A stretch of DNA of 64,000 nucleotides from positions 62,001 through 126,000 of the forward strand of contig JAGTXK010000141.1 in NCBI GenBank assembly GCA_019096195.1, written 5' to 3'. Every line of letters begins with the position of its first letter. Within the stretch, counting starts at the first letter, position 1. Positions 47,411 to 58,665 of this stretch are shown here, piece after piece. Position numbers and translations under genes: made by a program. This DNA is from Boletus sp. NGJ. Lineage: Eukaryota > Basidiomycota > Agaricomycetes > Boletales > Boletaceae. The notes under the pieces were generated by a model, which saw nothing but the letters and a program-made list of their open reading frames with translations, ran no database searches and was not told where the DNA came from.

Positions 47411-48784
47411 TCATCGGGTCCATCCAATTCGATAGTAAACATACTCTACATCATTGTCCGTGTTGCTCCTCTCAGACTTCCCATCTCCATAAGCTTCACA
47501 AACAATGGATTCCTTCGAGAGAATGGTGAGCTCTCGCTGTGATCCCTTCGAATCACGACCCTTGGAGCTAAACACTTCTTCGATGGTGCTGGACTCCAAC
47601 GTATGCCCTGGCCGGAGAGGGATGACAAGGTGAAAGGCGGGATCCTTGTTCGAGCCGTCGGGATAGGAGAGGAGAGACGTGAGGCAATCGCGTATCCAAA
47701 CGGCATGCTGAGGCTCATACACAATGTCAGCGCCAAAGACGACGTCGAACGGGGCCGACAAGACGGGTATAGGCAGCGTCTCTGTCATCGTCGGTGAAAA
47801 CGAAGACCAATCCAGAGGATGACTATGGATGAGGATTGCTGCGTCATTTTCGTCGGGAACGGTGGGGAAATTGGCGTCGATGTTGGATTGGAGGTTGGCT
47901 AGCACGGCGGGATAAAAGTCTGTGAGGACGATGGTCGCTCGAGGGTGGAGCGTGAGGGTCGGATCTGGGTTTGGGCTCTTGCAGGGAAGCATCGCATGCA
48001 ATAATTTTGCTACCGTCAACCCGACCAACCCAGTACCTGCGCCTAGCTCGAGGACGCGGAGTGGACGTTCCCGAGTATCGAGACCATCAGTATCACTGCC
48101 GGTAGTAGATAGGCTCCACCGCGCGCCAGTCGAGCATCCCAAACCAAACCAATCGGGACGTTCTGCGATCATCTCTGCGAGTACACATGCCCCGCCCCAC
48201 GTCTGCGCCCCAACGCTCGCGTAATCGTGATTGTCCAGAGGGATGTCCGTCAGGTCGACGTGGACTGTCCGAGTCATGATCTTGTTGGAGTCGGTGTCAC
48301 CAGCTATTGGCATGGACGCTGGCAAGGGGATTTTGAAAGAGAATCTGCGGTGGACTTTGGGCGCGGCGGCGACGCCGGCGCAGGTCGCGAGGAGGGAGGC
48401 TGCTTGTTGGATGAGTGTGTCGGTGTCCATAGGGAGATCAGAGGACAAGGGGGATTGGGTGCCGGTGTCGATGACAGTGTCAGTGGGAGATGTTAGCAAC
48501 GACCACTGTTCCTGCCGAGATTCGAGCTGGACGATCAGCGCAGTGAGCCAGCGAACTGCATAGGCGCGTTCAAGAGCATCGGATTGGACCCATCGGATGC
48601 CTTCGTCGTCGTGGTCAAATGACGAGACTGCATTCCCGTCACGGTCTCGCCGTCGTCTGCGAGAGCCGCGCACTTGGGGAAGATAGAGCGAGTGAAGGAA
48701 TTGGAGGTGCTCGAAGAGCTGTGTGGAGGTGAATGCGGCGATCTTGGCGATGGGCGGAAGACGCGACGTTGGCGGTTGGATCAT
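47411..48784 (-). CDS. Class I SAM-dependent protein methyltransferase (METTL21/FAM86-like, methyltransferase family 16)
   Basis: Intronless frame of 457 residues. The upstream TWGGA motif (about 195-199) and motif I VLELGAGTG (244-252) form the SAM-binding start, followed by IVLTDFYPAVLANL (acidic loop) and FDVVFGADIVYEP, the family-16 signature resembling the DxxY region of lysine methyltransferases. The N-terminal 190 residues include an Arg-rich patch near 41-48 and a poorly conserved helical region. Members methylate lysines in elongation factors, chaperones or histone-like targets. The substrate is unknown. The 3' end converges on VPS16 with about 145 bases between stops. The start lies 39 bases from the start of the next gene on the other strand. 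Confidence 0.85.
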   Translation of the reverse strand: MIQPPTSRLPPIAKIAAFTSTQLFEHLQFLHSLYLPQVRGSRRRRRDRDGNAVSSFDHDDEGIRWVQSDALERAYAVRWLTALIVQLESRQEQWSLLTSPTDTVIDTGTQSPLSSDLPMDTDTLIQQAASLLATCAGVAAAPKVHRRFSFKIPLPASMPIAGDTDSNKIMTRTVHVDLTDIPLDNHDYASVGAQTWGGACVLAEMIAERPDWFGLGCSTGARWSLSTTGSDTDGLDTRERPLRVLELGAGTGLVGLTVAKLLHAMLPCKSPNPDPTLTLHPRATIVLTDFYPAVLANLQSNIDANFPTVPDENDAAILIHSHPLDWSSFSPTMTETLPIPVLSAPFDVVFGADIVYEPQHAVWIRDCLTSLLSYPDGSNKDPAFHLVIPLRPGHTLESSTIEEVFSSKGRDSKGSQRELTILSKESIVCEAYGDGKSERSNTDNDVEYVYYRIGWTR

Positions 48785-48823
48785 TGCACCTCAACGTTCG
48801 TTCAACGCTGCCAAAAAATCATC

Positions 48824-49550
48824 ATGGACGTCGCGATGAACTTGAACCCGAGCCAACCAACCACATCGTCCTTTGGTACGCAATCCCAGTCCTCCACGGC
48901 ATCCGCTTTTTCGAGCCTCGCGTCGATCCCGGGGCATTCGTCTAGCTTCAATTCGACCTCGTCCATTCCAAGTCTGTCTCAGGAGACGACTGGCGTGACT
49001 ACCAGCACCACCGGGTCGACCCTCGTAGACCCAAACTCGCCGGAGCTGTTCAAGCAGAACGTACAGATTGCCTTGGAACAGGTCGCTCGTCTGAACGCGC
49101 TCGCACGGAGCGCGTTGAACGGCATGTACGTCTAGCCTGAGACTCCAACTTTCTGACGCTCACCCCCTCTTCGCCAGACAACACGCCTACCAGGCAGACG
49201 TCCATCCAGCACAGACACAAGGTCAGCACCGTGCTCTCCTGCTCCCTCTGAGGACGTGTATTTACATAAAAATTGAATTTCCCCCAGCGGACTTGACGGC
49301 ACTCGATCAAGCCATATACGCTCTCGCCGACGTGCTCAGACAATCTGGCGTCGGCGCGTACCCGCTCCCTGTACCCGTTGACGGTGCACGGAACGCGGCG
49401 AGTCCACCGACCGAGCAGCAGCTCATCGCGGACACGACTCGCGGCGTCCAGCAGTCGTACGAAGTGTTTAAACGGATGCAAGAGAGTAGTGCGGTCGTTG
49501 CCAACCTCTTAGCTGCTCCAGAAAACCTGGGACGACCAAAGATGCAGTGA
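48824..49550 (+). CDS. Hypothetical helical protein, unrecognised
   Basis: Three exons, 48824-49125, 49178-49221 and 49288-49550, give 202 residues. The first 70 residues are Ser/Thr-rich and low in complexity. The rest is helical, with possible coiled-coil segments (LFKQNVQIALEQVARLNAL, TALDQAIYALADVLRQSGV, TTRGVQQSYEVFKRMQESS). Size and helicity would fit a subunit of a nuclear complex such as Mediator, but I cannot assign it to a named subunit. Splice sites are good and phases consistent, so the gene is probably real. It is divergent from the methyltransferase gene with only 39 bases between start codons. Confidence 0.65.
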
Positions 49551-49834
49551 TTGTCGAGGGTCCGAAATGACGAGTACATTAGCGGCCGGGAAAGGTGATT
49601 GGCGCATCAGAGCAATCGGTCAGATGGACAATTTCGTTCCAAGCGTGCGACCGAGGTTCGGGAATCGCTGATGGTATCAACGGGATACGAAAGAGGCAGA
49701 GAACGGCGCCATCACATGGATCCTGACTTTTAGGTGTATTCGGACGACGAAACATAATTGAATACACTTTCATCTACATACTGAAGCCCCATCTTTGACT
49801 TGTATCAGCACACATTCCCGAGTATGTGGATTGT
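49551..49834. other. Convergent spacer
   Basis: Short region between the helical protein gene and the LysM gene 3' ends. Nothing was recognised. Confidence 0.4.
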
Positions 49835-50478
49835 TCAACGTGACTGGGTCGAGTTGACGTAGATGGTGCTAGAGACACACAGGACCTGTGGAAATGATCA
49901 GCGACCTCCGGTCATCACAATACAGGTAAAGGATTGACCTCTTGAGGGTAGAGGTTCGTGCACGTCTGGTTCAAGTTCGGGTTATTCTGGAGGAGCGTAC
50001 TCTCCGGAATATTGAACATGTCCGCGATGGAAATACAACTGTCTCCGGACTGCACGACGTAGGTGGTTTCGCAATCTTGGCCGGTGAGACCCAAGCAGAT
50101 GATCTATAGAGGATTAGGTGGATCACAACGGCGTCGTAGAGGGCCCACCTCGCCAATTTGAAGGTTGTCACAGTTCGCGTCGATGATTCCAGTATTCACA
50201 GCTGCGAGCTGGTAGCTGTGGATTGTTGAAAAAGTGCGGTGAGTCGTCGATACTCGCGGGACAGCCGGTGAACTTACGTGGAGACGTTGTGCTTGGCAGA
50301 TATGATATTACAAGTATCATAGGCAACGACGGTCGCATTGCGATCACAGTTGGCGGGGAGGGCGGCTTGGGCTGCAACAAGATTGAGAACCAAGAGTGAG
50401 GGTACAACGTTGCAGCGACCACGCACCCTGGTAAACGGCTGTAGCAGCGAGCGCAATGGTGGCGATGAGACCAAACAT
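49835..50478 (-). CDS. Small secreted LysM-domain protein
   Basis: Five exons, 50478-50427, 50371-50278, 50215-50149, 50103-49939 and 49885-49835, give 142 residues. The first 20 residues form a signal peptide (MFGLIATIALAATAVYQ). The mature part has two LysM-like units: VAYDTCNIISAKHNVSTYQL with AVNTGIIDANCDNLQIGE, and TYVVQSGDSCISIADMFNI with LLQNNPNLN, ending near LYPQEVLCV. Cysteines at the expected places suggest disulfides. LysM binds chitin or related glycans. Small secreted fungal LysM proteins can mask chitin from host detection or act at the fungal wall. Which applies here is inference. Confidence 0.88.
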
Positions 50479-50923
50479 GTCGAACAAGAAGCAAGTCTTT
50501 GGACTGCCGTTTCCTCTGCAAAATGCGCGAGCTTTTATACCTTTTCTGCCCCCACTTGAGAATCCATGGGGGTTCTATTTTCCCTTGTTCTTTCACGACG
50601 GGGATCACGAATCCCCGGTGACTTGAATCCGAAGCCAAACGAGCATCGTTGTAGCACTCTACCCACGTCGTTCGTGACATGGGAAGCGGGTACTGCATAA
50701 CGGAGGATGAGCGCTGCGTTTGGCGGTGGACGCTACCCAGGCCTGGCGCGCAATTGTCAGGCGTGGTAGCAGACTTGTCCTTAGCGAATATACGAACGTC
50801 GGCTCAGATGGCCACCATGTGAGTCCACCGGCAAAGCGAGTGTGACAACAATCTGTCACAAAGAAAAGTGTCTACATGGTCAATCCGAACAATCATGTCA
50901 ACATGGAATCGTATCACTAGACC
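50479..50923. other. Divergent promoter region
   Basis: Shared upstream region of the LysM gene (minus) and CHK1 (plus). No gene or named regulatory site was recognised. Confidence 0.45.
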
Positions 50924-52929
50924 ATGAAGCATCCCAAAGTCGCGGGTGCGTCAAGACTTCCACTTTATCGCCTCTTGGTCACCATCAACCCCAGGTTACG
51001 AGCTCATCAAACAAGTCGGCGGGGGTGGTTTCTCCAGGTAACGGTCCCTCCGAGCACTGATACCTTTGTCCGCTCACACGATTCCAGCGTGTTTCAAGCG
51101 GTGCACGTCGAAAACCATCAAGTCGCAGCATGCAAACTGATCTACATCACCGACGAAACGACCGACAAGGAACGCAAATCCGTAGACAAGGAAATGAAGA
51201 TCCACGCGGCCATGAAACATCGCAACGTACTCGAATTCATTAGCGCCGTCATCGTCGAACTCAAATACAGGCACCACTATGTACCAGGCATCTACATGCT
51301 CCTCGAGTTCGCCGCGGGAGGTGACCTGTTTGACAAGATCGGTGGGTGTCATATCAAGCGAGCGGTCGTATCACGGCGTTCAAGTCTGCGACAGCCCCAG
51401 ACGTAGGTACCGGCGAGGACGTGGCACATCTATATTTCAAACAGCTGGTGGACGGGATGGCACGTCCTCTCGGTTGTCCTCTCGCGCCACCCACTCAATG
51501 TCCTGCAGGAATTCATTCACGCGCAGGGCGTGTGCCACAGAGACCTCAAACCCGAAAACCTACTTCTCAATGCCGCCGGAACGCTCAAGATATCCGATTT
51601 TGGCCTTTCTGTCGTCTACAAACAAAAGGAGACCGGCAAGACGCGCCTTCTGACCGAGCGCTGTGGCAGCTTACCCTACATCGCGCCTGAAGTGTGTGGC
51701 TACGCCTAGTTCCTCGACAAGTGTGCTCATCCAAAAACGACAGCTGCATTATGAGGCACCCTATCAAGCCGAGCCTATTGATATATGGGGCATGGGTGTT
51801 ATCCTGTTCACACTTCTCGTCGGGAGTATGTGTCGCACGTGTCGACTGTTGGAATGCTTCTGACCCTTTACTTAGACACCCCATGGGATGAGCCAACTGA
51901 TCGCAGCTCAGATTTCTGCAGCTATCTCTCTGGAGAGATATTCAACGAAGCACCGTGGACCAAATTTAGCACCAATGTGCTCTGTACGTCGACTCTCCCC
52001 TTTTTGCGACAGCGACCAAACCTGTTGTGTAGCTCTGATCTGTGGCATGCTCACCCTGGAATCCGACAAACGCATGATTATGTCTGAAATCCGTGCGCAC
52101 CCTTGGTGTACAAGGTAAGTCGTGACAAAAGCGGAAGCGCCTTGTCGTTCACTCCCACTAGACCGAGCCAGCTTGCTACACACGGCGTGCAAGCATTGGC
52201 TGAACAACTCACCCAATCCTTGCGCGATAATGGTGATCTCATGTACGCCAATCCTGATCTCTCTGGCGCTAGGTAAGCGTTTATCACCGCTCAGACAAGC
52301 GGTACTCGGCCGACCCCAAAACGTCCCCTCTTCCAAAGCTCACGTGAAGACGACGACATCATGTCCTCTGCCCAATCCCAGTTCACGCAATCCCTACTCC
52401 TATTCGTAAGTCGCCCCCTTTCCCGATAAGTCTGTCACCTTACGTATGACTTTGTTTGAAATCACCCAGTCTCAGACCCAAAGCGGCCGGCGCTACACCC
52501 CGCAACTCACCCGCTTCTACACCTCTATCGGACCAGGCATCCTCATTGACCTCGTAAAAGAAAGCCTCGACACCCTCGGGGTCAAATACAAGGACGCCCC
52601 CGTCGTTGCCGGGTCGGGCTCGGGGCCGAGGGCGGTCCACCGACTGAGGGTGGGCGGGTACGACAAGCGCAAGATCGTGTTTAAGGGGTGGATCGAGCTC
52701 GAGACGTTTAGTCGGATGCAGCATGACTCGGGGGCGTTTTGTGTAATGCAGCGGGACGTGGTGCGTCGTGCTCGGGCTTGGGGTTGTTTTCTAGGCTGAT
52801 GCGACCCCCCCCCTCCTTTTTGTGGGATAGGGAAATCCAATCTCTTGGAGGCAGCTTTGGAAGTCGTTGATTTGTTCGCCGGCGGTGAATCCTCACGTGT
52901 TGCGAAGGTGCAGGACGGGCGACGAGTAG
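50924..52929 (+). CDS. CHK1: Checkpoint kinase Chk1
   Basis: Twelve exons: 50924-50945, 50995-51037, 51088-51341, 51395-51459, 51509-51691, 51744-51825, 51876-51983, 52033-52114, 52162-52272, 52300-52405, 52470-52760 and 52831-52929, giving 481 residues, close to human Chk1. Kinase motifs: VGGGGFSSVF at 15-24, Lys38 in [18 protein letters not shown] with Asp140, SDFGLS with Asp158, [12 protein letters not shown], and [10 protein letters not shown]. The linker [11 protein letters not shown] and [21 protein letters not shown], followed by YTPQLTRFY, are hallmarks of Chk1, as is the KA1-like C-terminus. Chk1 delays mitosis after DNA damage or replication stress. Exon 4 must end at ATG 51457-51459 with a GC donor. 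This gives DGMEFIHAQG. Confidence 0.95.
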
Positions 52930-53189
52930 GAATGCGTGATTGAATTAAAATTTTGATCACAATCAGTAGAATCTACAAGATACCCTTGACCAGCTAATCA
53001 TACAATCAAGGAGTAGCAGCTTTCCTCACGAGCGCTCCAGTACTGGGGTCAACCACACATTTGGGATGATTCTAACTTATTGATGCTCGTGGATTACAAC
53101 CAAAAGGAACACCGAGATTACATGATACACTGAATGCAGATGATAAAAAGATATCGAGCCAATAAGAAAACAACAAAGAGACAGGCCTT
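52930..53189. terminator. Convergent 3' region of CHK1 and H2A
   Basis: The stops of CHK1 and the histone gene face each other about 260 bases apart, so transcription of both must end here. No specific terminator motif was identified. Confidence 0.4.
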
Positions 53190-53799
<610 letters not shown>

Positions 53800-54125
53800 C
53801 TATGGATCCCGTGAGATTAAGAGTCACCCAGAGCGACTACCCGCAGAACACGCACCCTTCCCAGACTAAAAAGTGCTAATGTGAGATGCATGTTCATCGC
53901 AACAAACAAGAGTGTCGACGAACCATGTTTAAATTGTACAGATATACAAAAGGAGGTGGTAGAGAGTGGGTGGTGGTGGTGGTAAGAGGTTAAGAATGGT
54001 CGGTCAACAAAGTGTGCGCGTTTCGCGTCATATATATAATAGTCACGTGACACATACCGTACTCGTACACTTCCAAATTTGGCGATTGCAACCTTGATCC
54101 CGAAGATGTCCGTGCACCCGTTCAG
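53800..54125. other. Upstream region of H2A, repeat-like tract
   Basis: Should hold the missing first exon and promoter of H2A. A GT-rich tract (GGGTGGTGGTGGTGG) lies at 53967-53981, and TATATATAA occurs near 54031-54039 on the plus strand, a possible TATA-like element. The WD40 gene ends at its right border. Confidence 0.4.
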
Positions 54126-55199
54126 TCACTGGCTCAGGCTTTTCACGGAATAGCTGCAATCTGTAGAGAGAGCAATTGACCTTATCTTTTCACTGTCTTT
54201 AATGGGTGAGCTGATCCGAGCGAGCGTTGAAGTGTCCCAGAATGAGACGGAGTCTGCTATGAAAGTCGAAAGGAACTTCCCATTGGCGGCTAGAGCAATA
54301 GACACGACCTTGCTCTCGTCATCATTATCGTCCGGAACCTGCGACTCGGACTCAGCTAGTTGGGCCCCAGTGGACGAGTTGAAAGCAAAGATCTGGTTAT
54401 TACCAGATGCAGCAAAGATTTGCTGGCCATCGTTCGACCAGGCAATGGGAGTGACTGCGACCCAATCGAAATTTAAATTGGCCTTGATGATGCTGAGTTG
54501 GTCGCCATTGTGAGGGTCGAAGATGCGAATTGAGTCCTTGCTGGCAGTGGCGACGCGCTCGCCGTTCGGGGAGAATTTCACTCCTTTGACGTCCTCATCA
54601 TGTTGGAGTAGGCCAACCAATTTCTCGCCGGTGACGATGTTCCAGATGTTTGCTTCGTTAACGTTGTCAACCCCTCTAGATCTGGTCCCAGTGGCAAACC
54701 TGGTCGAATCTGGGGAGACATCGACTGCAATCACGTCCTTTCTACCCTCCACCTCGAGGGCTTTTGCCCGGATTTTTTCGTTCCATACGCTTGCCCCCTC
54801 CGTGGTCCCGCAAACTATCCACTTCCAATCCCTGGACACAGAAATGGCGTTCAAGTCCATTCCCAATTGCTTTCCCACCTCTTGACTATCTGGCAGTCGC
54901 CATCGTTGAATTCCGTCTCCAGTCCCGCTTAGTAAATGCATTCTGTCAGGGTGGAAAGCGACTGAGTATACAGCACCAGAGCCATCTGCGTCAAGCACTG
55001 TTGTGTGGTCTTGCTGAACTGTCAGTGTTATACAATCACTCCCGAGCCCTGCTACGCACTGTTCTTCATTAACGACATCCTCCACGCCCGCAGGTTTCGC
55101 AGTATCGAGAGAAGTGTGAGGTTGACTCGTAAGACGGAGAGAGGGCTGGACAAACAAATCTCTCCCTGCTCGGTCGTTTACGGACACGCCTCGTGGCAT
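54126..55199 (-). CDS. WD40-repeat protein
   Basis: Intronless frame of 357 residues from an ATG at 55199. After a 60-residue lead, six or so WD40-like blades can be read: VYSVAFHPDRMHLLSGTGDG with IQRWRL, a KWIVCGTTEGASVWN unit, VIAVDVSPDSTRFATGT with ANIWNI, VKGVKFSPNGERVATASKD with SIRIFD, WVAVTPIAWSNDGQQIFAAS with IFAFN, and VVSIALAANGKFLSTFIADS with VSFWD. The last blade (SIALSTDCSY) breaks off after its first strand, so the propeller may be incomplete or closed by the N-terminus. Similar WD40 proteins form large expanded families in Agaricomycetes, often linked with NACHT domains. No such domain is seen here. The function is unknown. Confidence 0.7.
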   Translation of the reverse strand: MPRGVSVNDRAGRDLFVQPSLRLTSQPHTSLDTAKPAGVEDVVNEEQCVAGLGSDCITLTVQQDHTTVLDADGSGAVYSVAFHPDRMHLLSGTGDGIQRWRLPDSQEVGKQLGMDLNAISVSRDWKWIVCGTTEGASVWNEKIRAKALEVEGRKDVIAVDVSPDSTRFATGTRSRGVDNVNEANIWNIVTGEKLVGLLQHDEDVKGVKFSPNGERVATASKDSIRIFDPHNGDQLSIIKANLNFDWVAVTPIAWSNDGQQIFAASGNNQIFAFNSSTGAQLAESESQVPDDNDDESKVVSIALAANGKFLSTFIADSVSFWDTSTLARISSPIKDSEKIRSIALSTDCSYSVKSLSQ

Positions 55200-57201
55200 T
55201 GGCGCTTATTCTCATTCCCATCAAGGCGACCTCGTTGGGAATTCTGGCTCGTCATTAACAACGGTATACTATCGAACTTGCGACTGCCCGTACGGTCGTA
55301 TCTCCTCGGCTGAATTCAAGTTGCAGAACTTTATACCGATTGCACCGAGCGTATGATGGTTCATCAACATCTCGATTGATCCACGATTTTTCATTGTTGA
55401 CGGGATTTTGGAGAGAACAACAACTACCTCCATCTCCGCTTTGGGCCCGATCCCCGTGTGCCGCATATTCAGAAAGACGGTAAGCTTGAGTGCAGCATCT
55501 GGTGTCCGGCAAGTCTGCCCCACATTTACTCTCGAGCTCCAATCTGAACTACGGCCTTAGGTTCGCACCTAACCGAGTGTTTACCATTTGAAATCCGCAT
55601 CCTCCCTTGTAGGGAACGCGACTTGTAAACTATCGTGAAAATATCGTCTTTCCTTTGGACGTTCGAACAATTCGGTCGACGCCCGACCGACATCAGTGTC
55701 GATGGTCGAGGGCGTCATTCATCTCGCTCTCATCTTCAATATCCTGCATGCCGTCGAGTTCTCACTGGAGCGATCCAACATTCCTGGTCATGTGCCAGCA
55801 ACGCGTCTTCCATTCTCGTGTACAGCCTTCAAGTGCTTTTTTCCTTGCGGCGTCTTGCCTGCTCTGCGAAGAGACGAAGTGGCTCGGTCACGACAGTAGT
55901 GCGGGAAAACTTTTTACCGGCGTCTACGAGCTCGCGCTCGATGCGAATCGTCGTAGCATCAATGGCGATCAGGAGCCAAAGCAGACCTAACGAAGTCGAC
56001 AAATGATACTTTACAGATGTGAGTATTGCTATTTGGATGCACAGAGGCTTTCACCCGCTGCCTTTGCGTTTCCGCACGACCCGGTCCCGACTACCGACAG
56101 GTATGCAGCGCCACTTATTTACAACCCGTATCACCACTTCTCCCACCATGCATGGAGAACGCGACCATTCAGCTTCGTGGGGGTAGTACCTATGTCGCCC
56201 GCCTGACCGTGTTGGCCCGATGTGACATAGCGTCGTTACACGGCCTTTGGACAACTTCTCCGAAGTGCTTCCCTCTGAAACTAGTAGCCTGGGTACTCGA
56301 GCGGGCAACGGAGATGTCCTTGTTTCGATAAGCACTGGTCAACCCCAACAATGAACCGCACAAAGAGATGTCGGTTTATTTTATCTCGTCGTGGTGAAGG
56401 AGGCGAGATTCATCCGTTGTTTGTCTGGAAAAGGGCTTGACCTAAGCCACCTGCATTAGTATACGACGGGTCGGACGTGTTGGTTATGTGAGCAGAACGA
56501 CAGATGATGTGAAGCGAGTTTACAGAAGAGTTGGTTCACATAGTCTACCAACGAAGCTTCACGCAAGTGGACGATTTTCTTTTTACAATTGTGGCAGTAT
56601 GAGGGTAGGTTCATTCCATGTTCGAGCCGGTGCGATTTGGTGTGGATGCACATGGGGAAGTCCAATTAGCAGTCGGTGTCTATGGCAAAGGGCTCGAGCA
56701 TCATACTGCATGTTGTATGTACATCTTCCCTTCCGCTTGGTGCCGTCATATATTTCCTTGGTCCGTACCTATAAGTGGCCCGAGATCACAGGTTTGGACT
56801 GAGACGAAATGCTTTCGATGTTTTCGGAAACCATTTCTTAGGTAGACTGGCATTCAAACACGCTAGTCACTGGTACACACACCCGGTTATGTAAAACAGT
56901 CATCGCAAGTACAAAGTACAACGTATCACAGAAGGGCAGTCACTGAGACAGAAGTAAATTCGACGCCGTTACGCAAAAATAAAAAGAACAACATACGAGA
57001 AGCAATCAACTCAACACAGTCATCGCACAAAACGTGTCTGAAAAAGCGTAGTCAAAACAACAGGTATATGCGACGTGTGGCAAAAAGGAAATCACCGGCA
57101 ATATTGTACAAAAAACAGATTCGTCGATTCGCAACCTGCATCGTACGTGAGACACGTAACCGAAAGTATGGAGTAGAACTCACTTTTCAAGCACCCCTGT
57201 T
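55200..57201. other. Long intergenic region, nothing firmly recognised
   Basis: Two kilobases between the WD40 gene start and the 3' end of the decarboxylase gene. Plus-strand frames at 55635-56006 and 56026-56331 have some hydrophobic segments (VIHLALIFNILHAVEF) but no consistent gene structure. They could be remnants. Confidence 0.4.
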
Positions 57202-58665
57202 TCACACTCTCACGACCCGCCCGATGATCGATCTAACCCAGCGGTGCTGACCCGGTGTAATATGGATATCTTCGAGGTCTTGGTAGCTGACCTTGAAGCC
57301 GTCCTTGGGCTTCATGACGAGAGTGTGTGAAGATCCACCAAAGTGGAACATCCCCAGGTGATCTCCGGCCTCAACATGGTTCGGCTTTCCCCCGGAACCA
57401 TCCTTACTAACAGCAAGATCGATCGTAGACACCTCCACCATTCCAATCCCGATGAAGGCAACCCACTCGAGCTCCGTGGGCTCTTCCGGCTGGATGATGA
57501 TAACGCCACGGGCTGCTGCAACACTGAGCCAGGGTTGCGTGCGAATCATGGCACCGTGAGGATCACCCGACTGCAGATCCTGGTCGTCAGCGGGGGCACC
57601 CTCATCAGGCAACACGGCATAGTAGGTGCCAGGCAGTACTGTGGCTTCGAGGATCTTACCCTTGACGGGGCTGTGCCAGTGATGATAATCCTGTGGAGAT
57701 AGGAACGCTTGATACACCGATCCGCCCACGAAGCGTTGAGCGTAGGCGGACAAACTCTCCGGGGTAATGGCAGGATTGCCACCAAACATGTCGTAGAGGG
57801 AGTAATTCTGGCCCTTGAGCCAAAAAGTGTCGTCAAGCTTTACATTATGGGCGGTGCGGAGGGAAGTGGACTCGCAGGCATTGTAAATGGCAGGAAAACG
57901 AGCGACTTGCACAACGGGACGCGCCTCCTCGATGTTCTTAAACGGCCTGATAAAAAAATTATCCCACGTCTTGTAGGCTTGCTGTGCTTCTGCGGGTTTA
58001 ACACCGTAAGTCTGCTCGAAAGATTGGCCCTGAAGGCCCTGCTCCAACACGTCCAAGGCGTAGGAACCGAACCACCCTGATTCTGCTTGTGTGAGCGTAG
58101 AGTTGGACCTCGAGTCGTTCGCAAGGTAGTTGCCCCACTTGTTTAGAAAAGTCCTCATCGCATTGTTGAACTCCTTCAAACGGAATAAGTCATAGGCTGC
58201 ACTAGTGTTGCTGAGCAAATCAAGGATGAGGTAAATCGGTACACCGATTGGTTCACCAATCTTCTCGCCCTCAAGATTCCTGACTATGTAAACCTCAGGA
58301 GGGCCTTGAGTGACACTCGTGAGAGAGTCTCGCAAGTGGTCGATGTCTCGCACGCGGTATTTTTCGTCCGAGGCAGCCCACTATGAAAGAAAATGCATTC
58401 AGTCTAGAGTTGTATCAGGACACCCATTCGGCCATACCTTATCATCCTTGTTGACTTGCTTGAAAATTAGGTCCATAAGTGGACTCATGACCTCGCTGGC
58501 TTGGATGGTGTCGATGAACTCGGTGGCCCAACCGTTCCAATCGTTAGGAGCGTTGAGGGTAACACCCAGGACATGCCTGTCGAGGAAGGCTCTGTGAATC
58601 TGAGGGTTGGCAGGCAACCAACCATGGTAGAGAGAACGACGTGTAAAAGTAGGCTGTCGAGACAT
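57202..58665 (-). CDS. Phosphatidylserine decarboxylase-family enzyme with N-terminal PSDC domain
   Basis: Two exons, 58665-58438 and 58380-57202 (57-base intron), give 468 residues. The N-terminal 200 residues (WLPANPQIHRAFLDRHV start, GVPIYLILDLLSNTSAAYDLF) match the PSDC region seen before soluble PSD-like enzymes of fungi. The catalytic part has FFIRPFK, ACESTS, HHWHSPVKGKILEATVLPGTYY, FIGIGMVEVSTI and HLGMFHFGGSSHTLV. GGSS at 424-427 is the self-cleavage site that forms the pyruvoyl cofactor. No membrane anchor or mitochondrial presequence is seen, unlike classical Psd1. The same architecture occurs in fungal aromatic amino acid decarboxylases of the PsiD type, so the substrate may be an amino acid instead of phosphatidylserine. 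That point is inference. Confidence 0.9.

Noticed and set aside
55635-56331. Plus-strand gene at 55.6-56.3 kb
   Set aside because: The frames have one hydrophobic segment but no ATG-to-stop structure with matching splice phases and no known domain.
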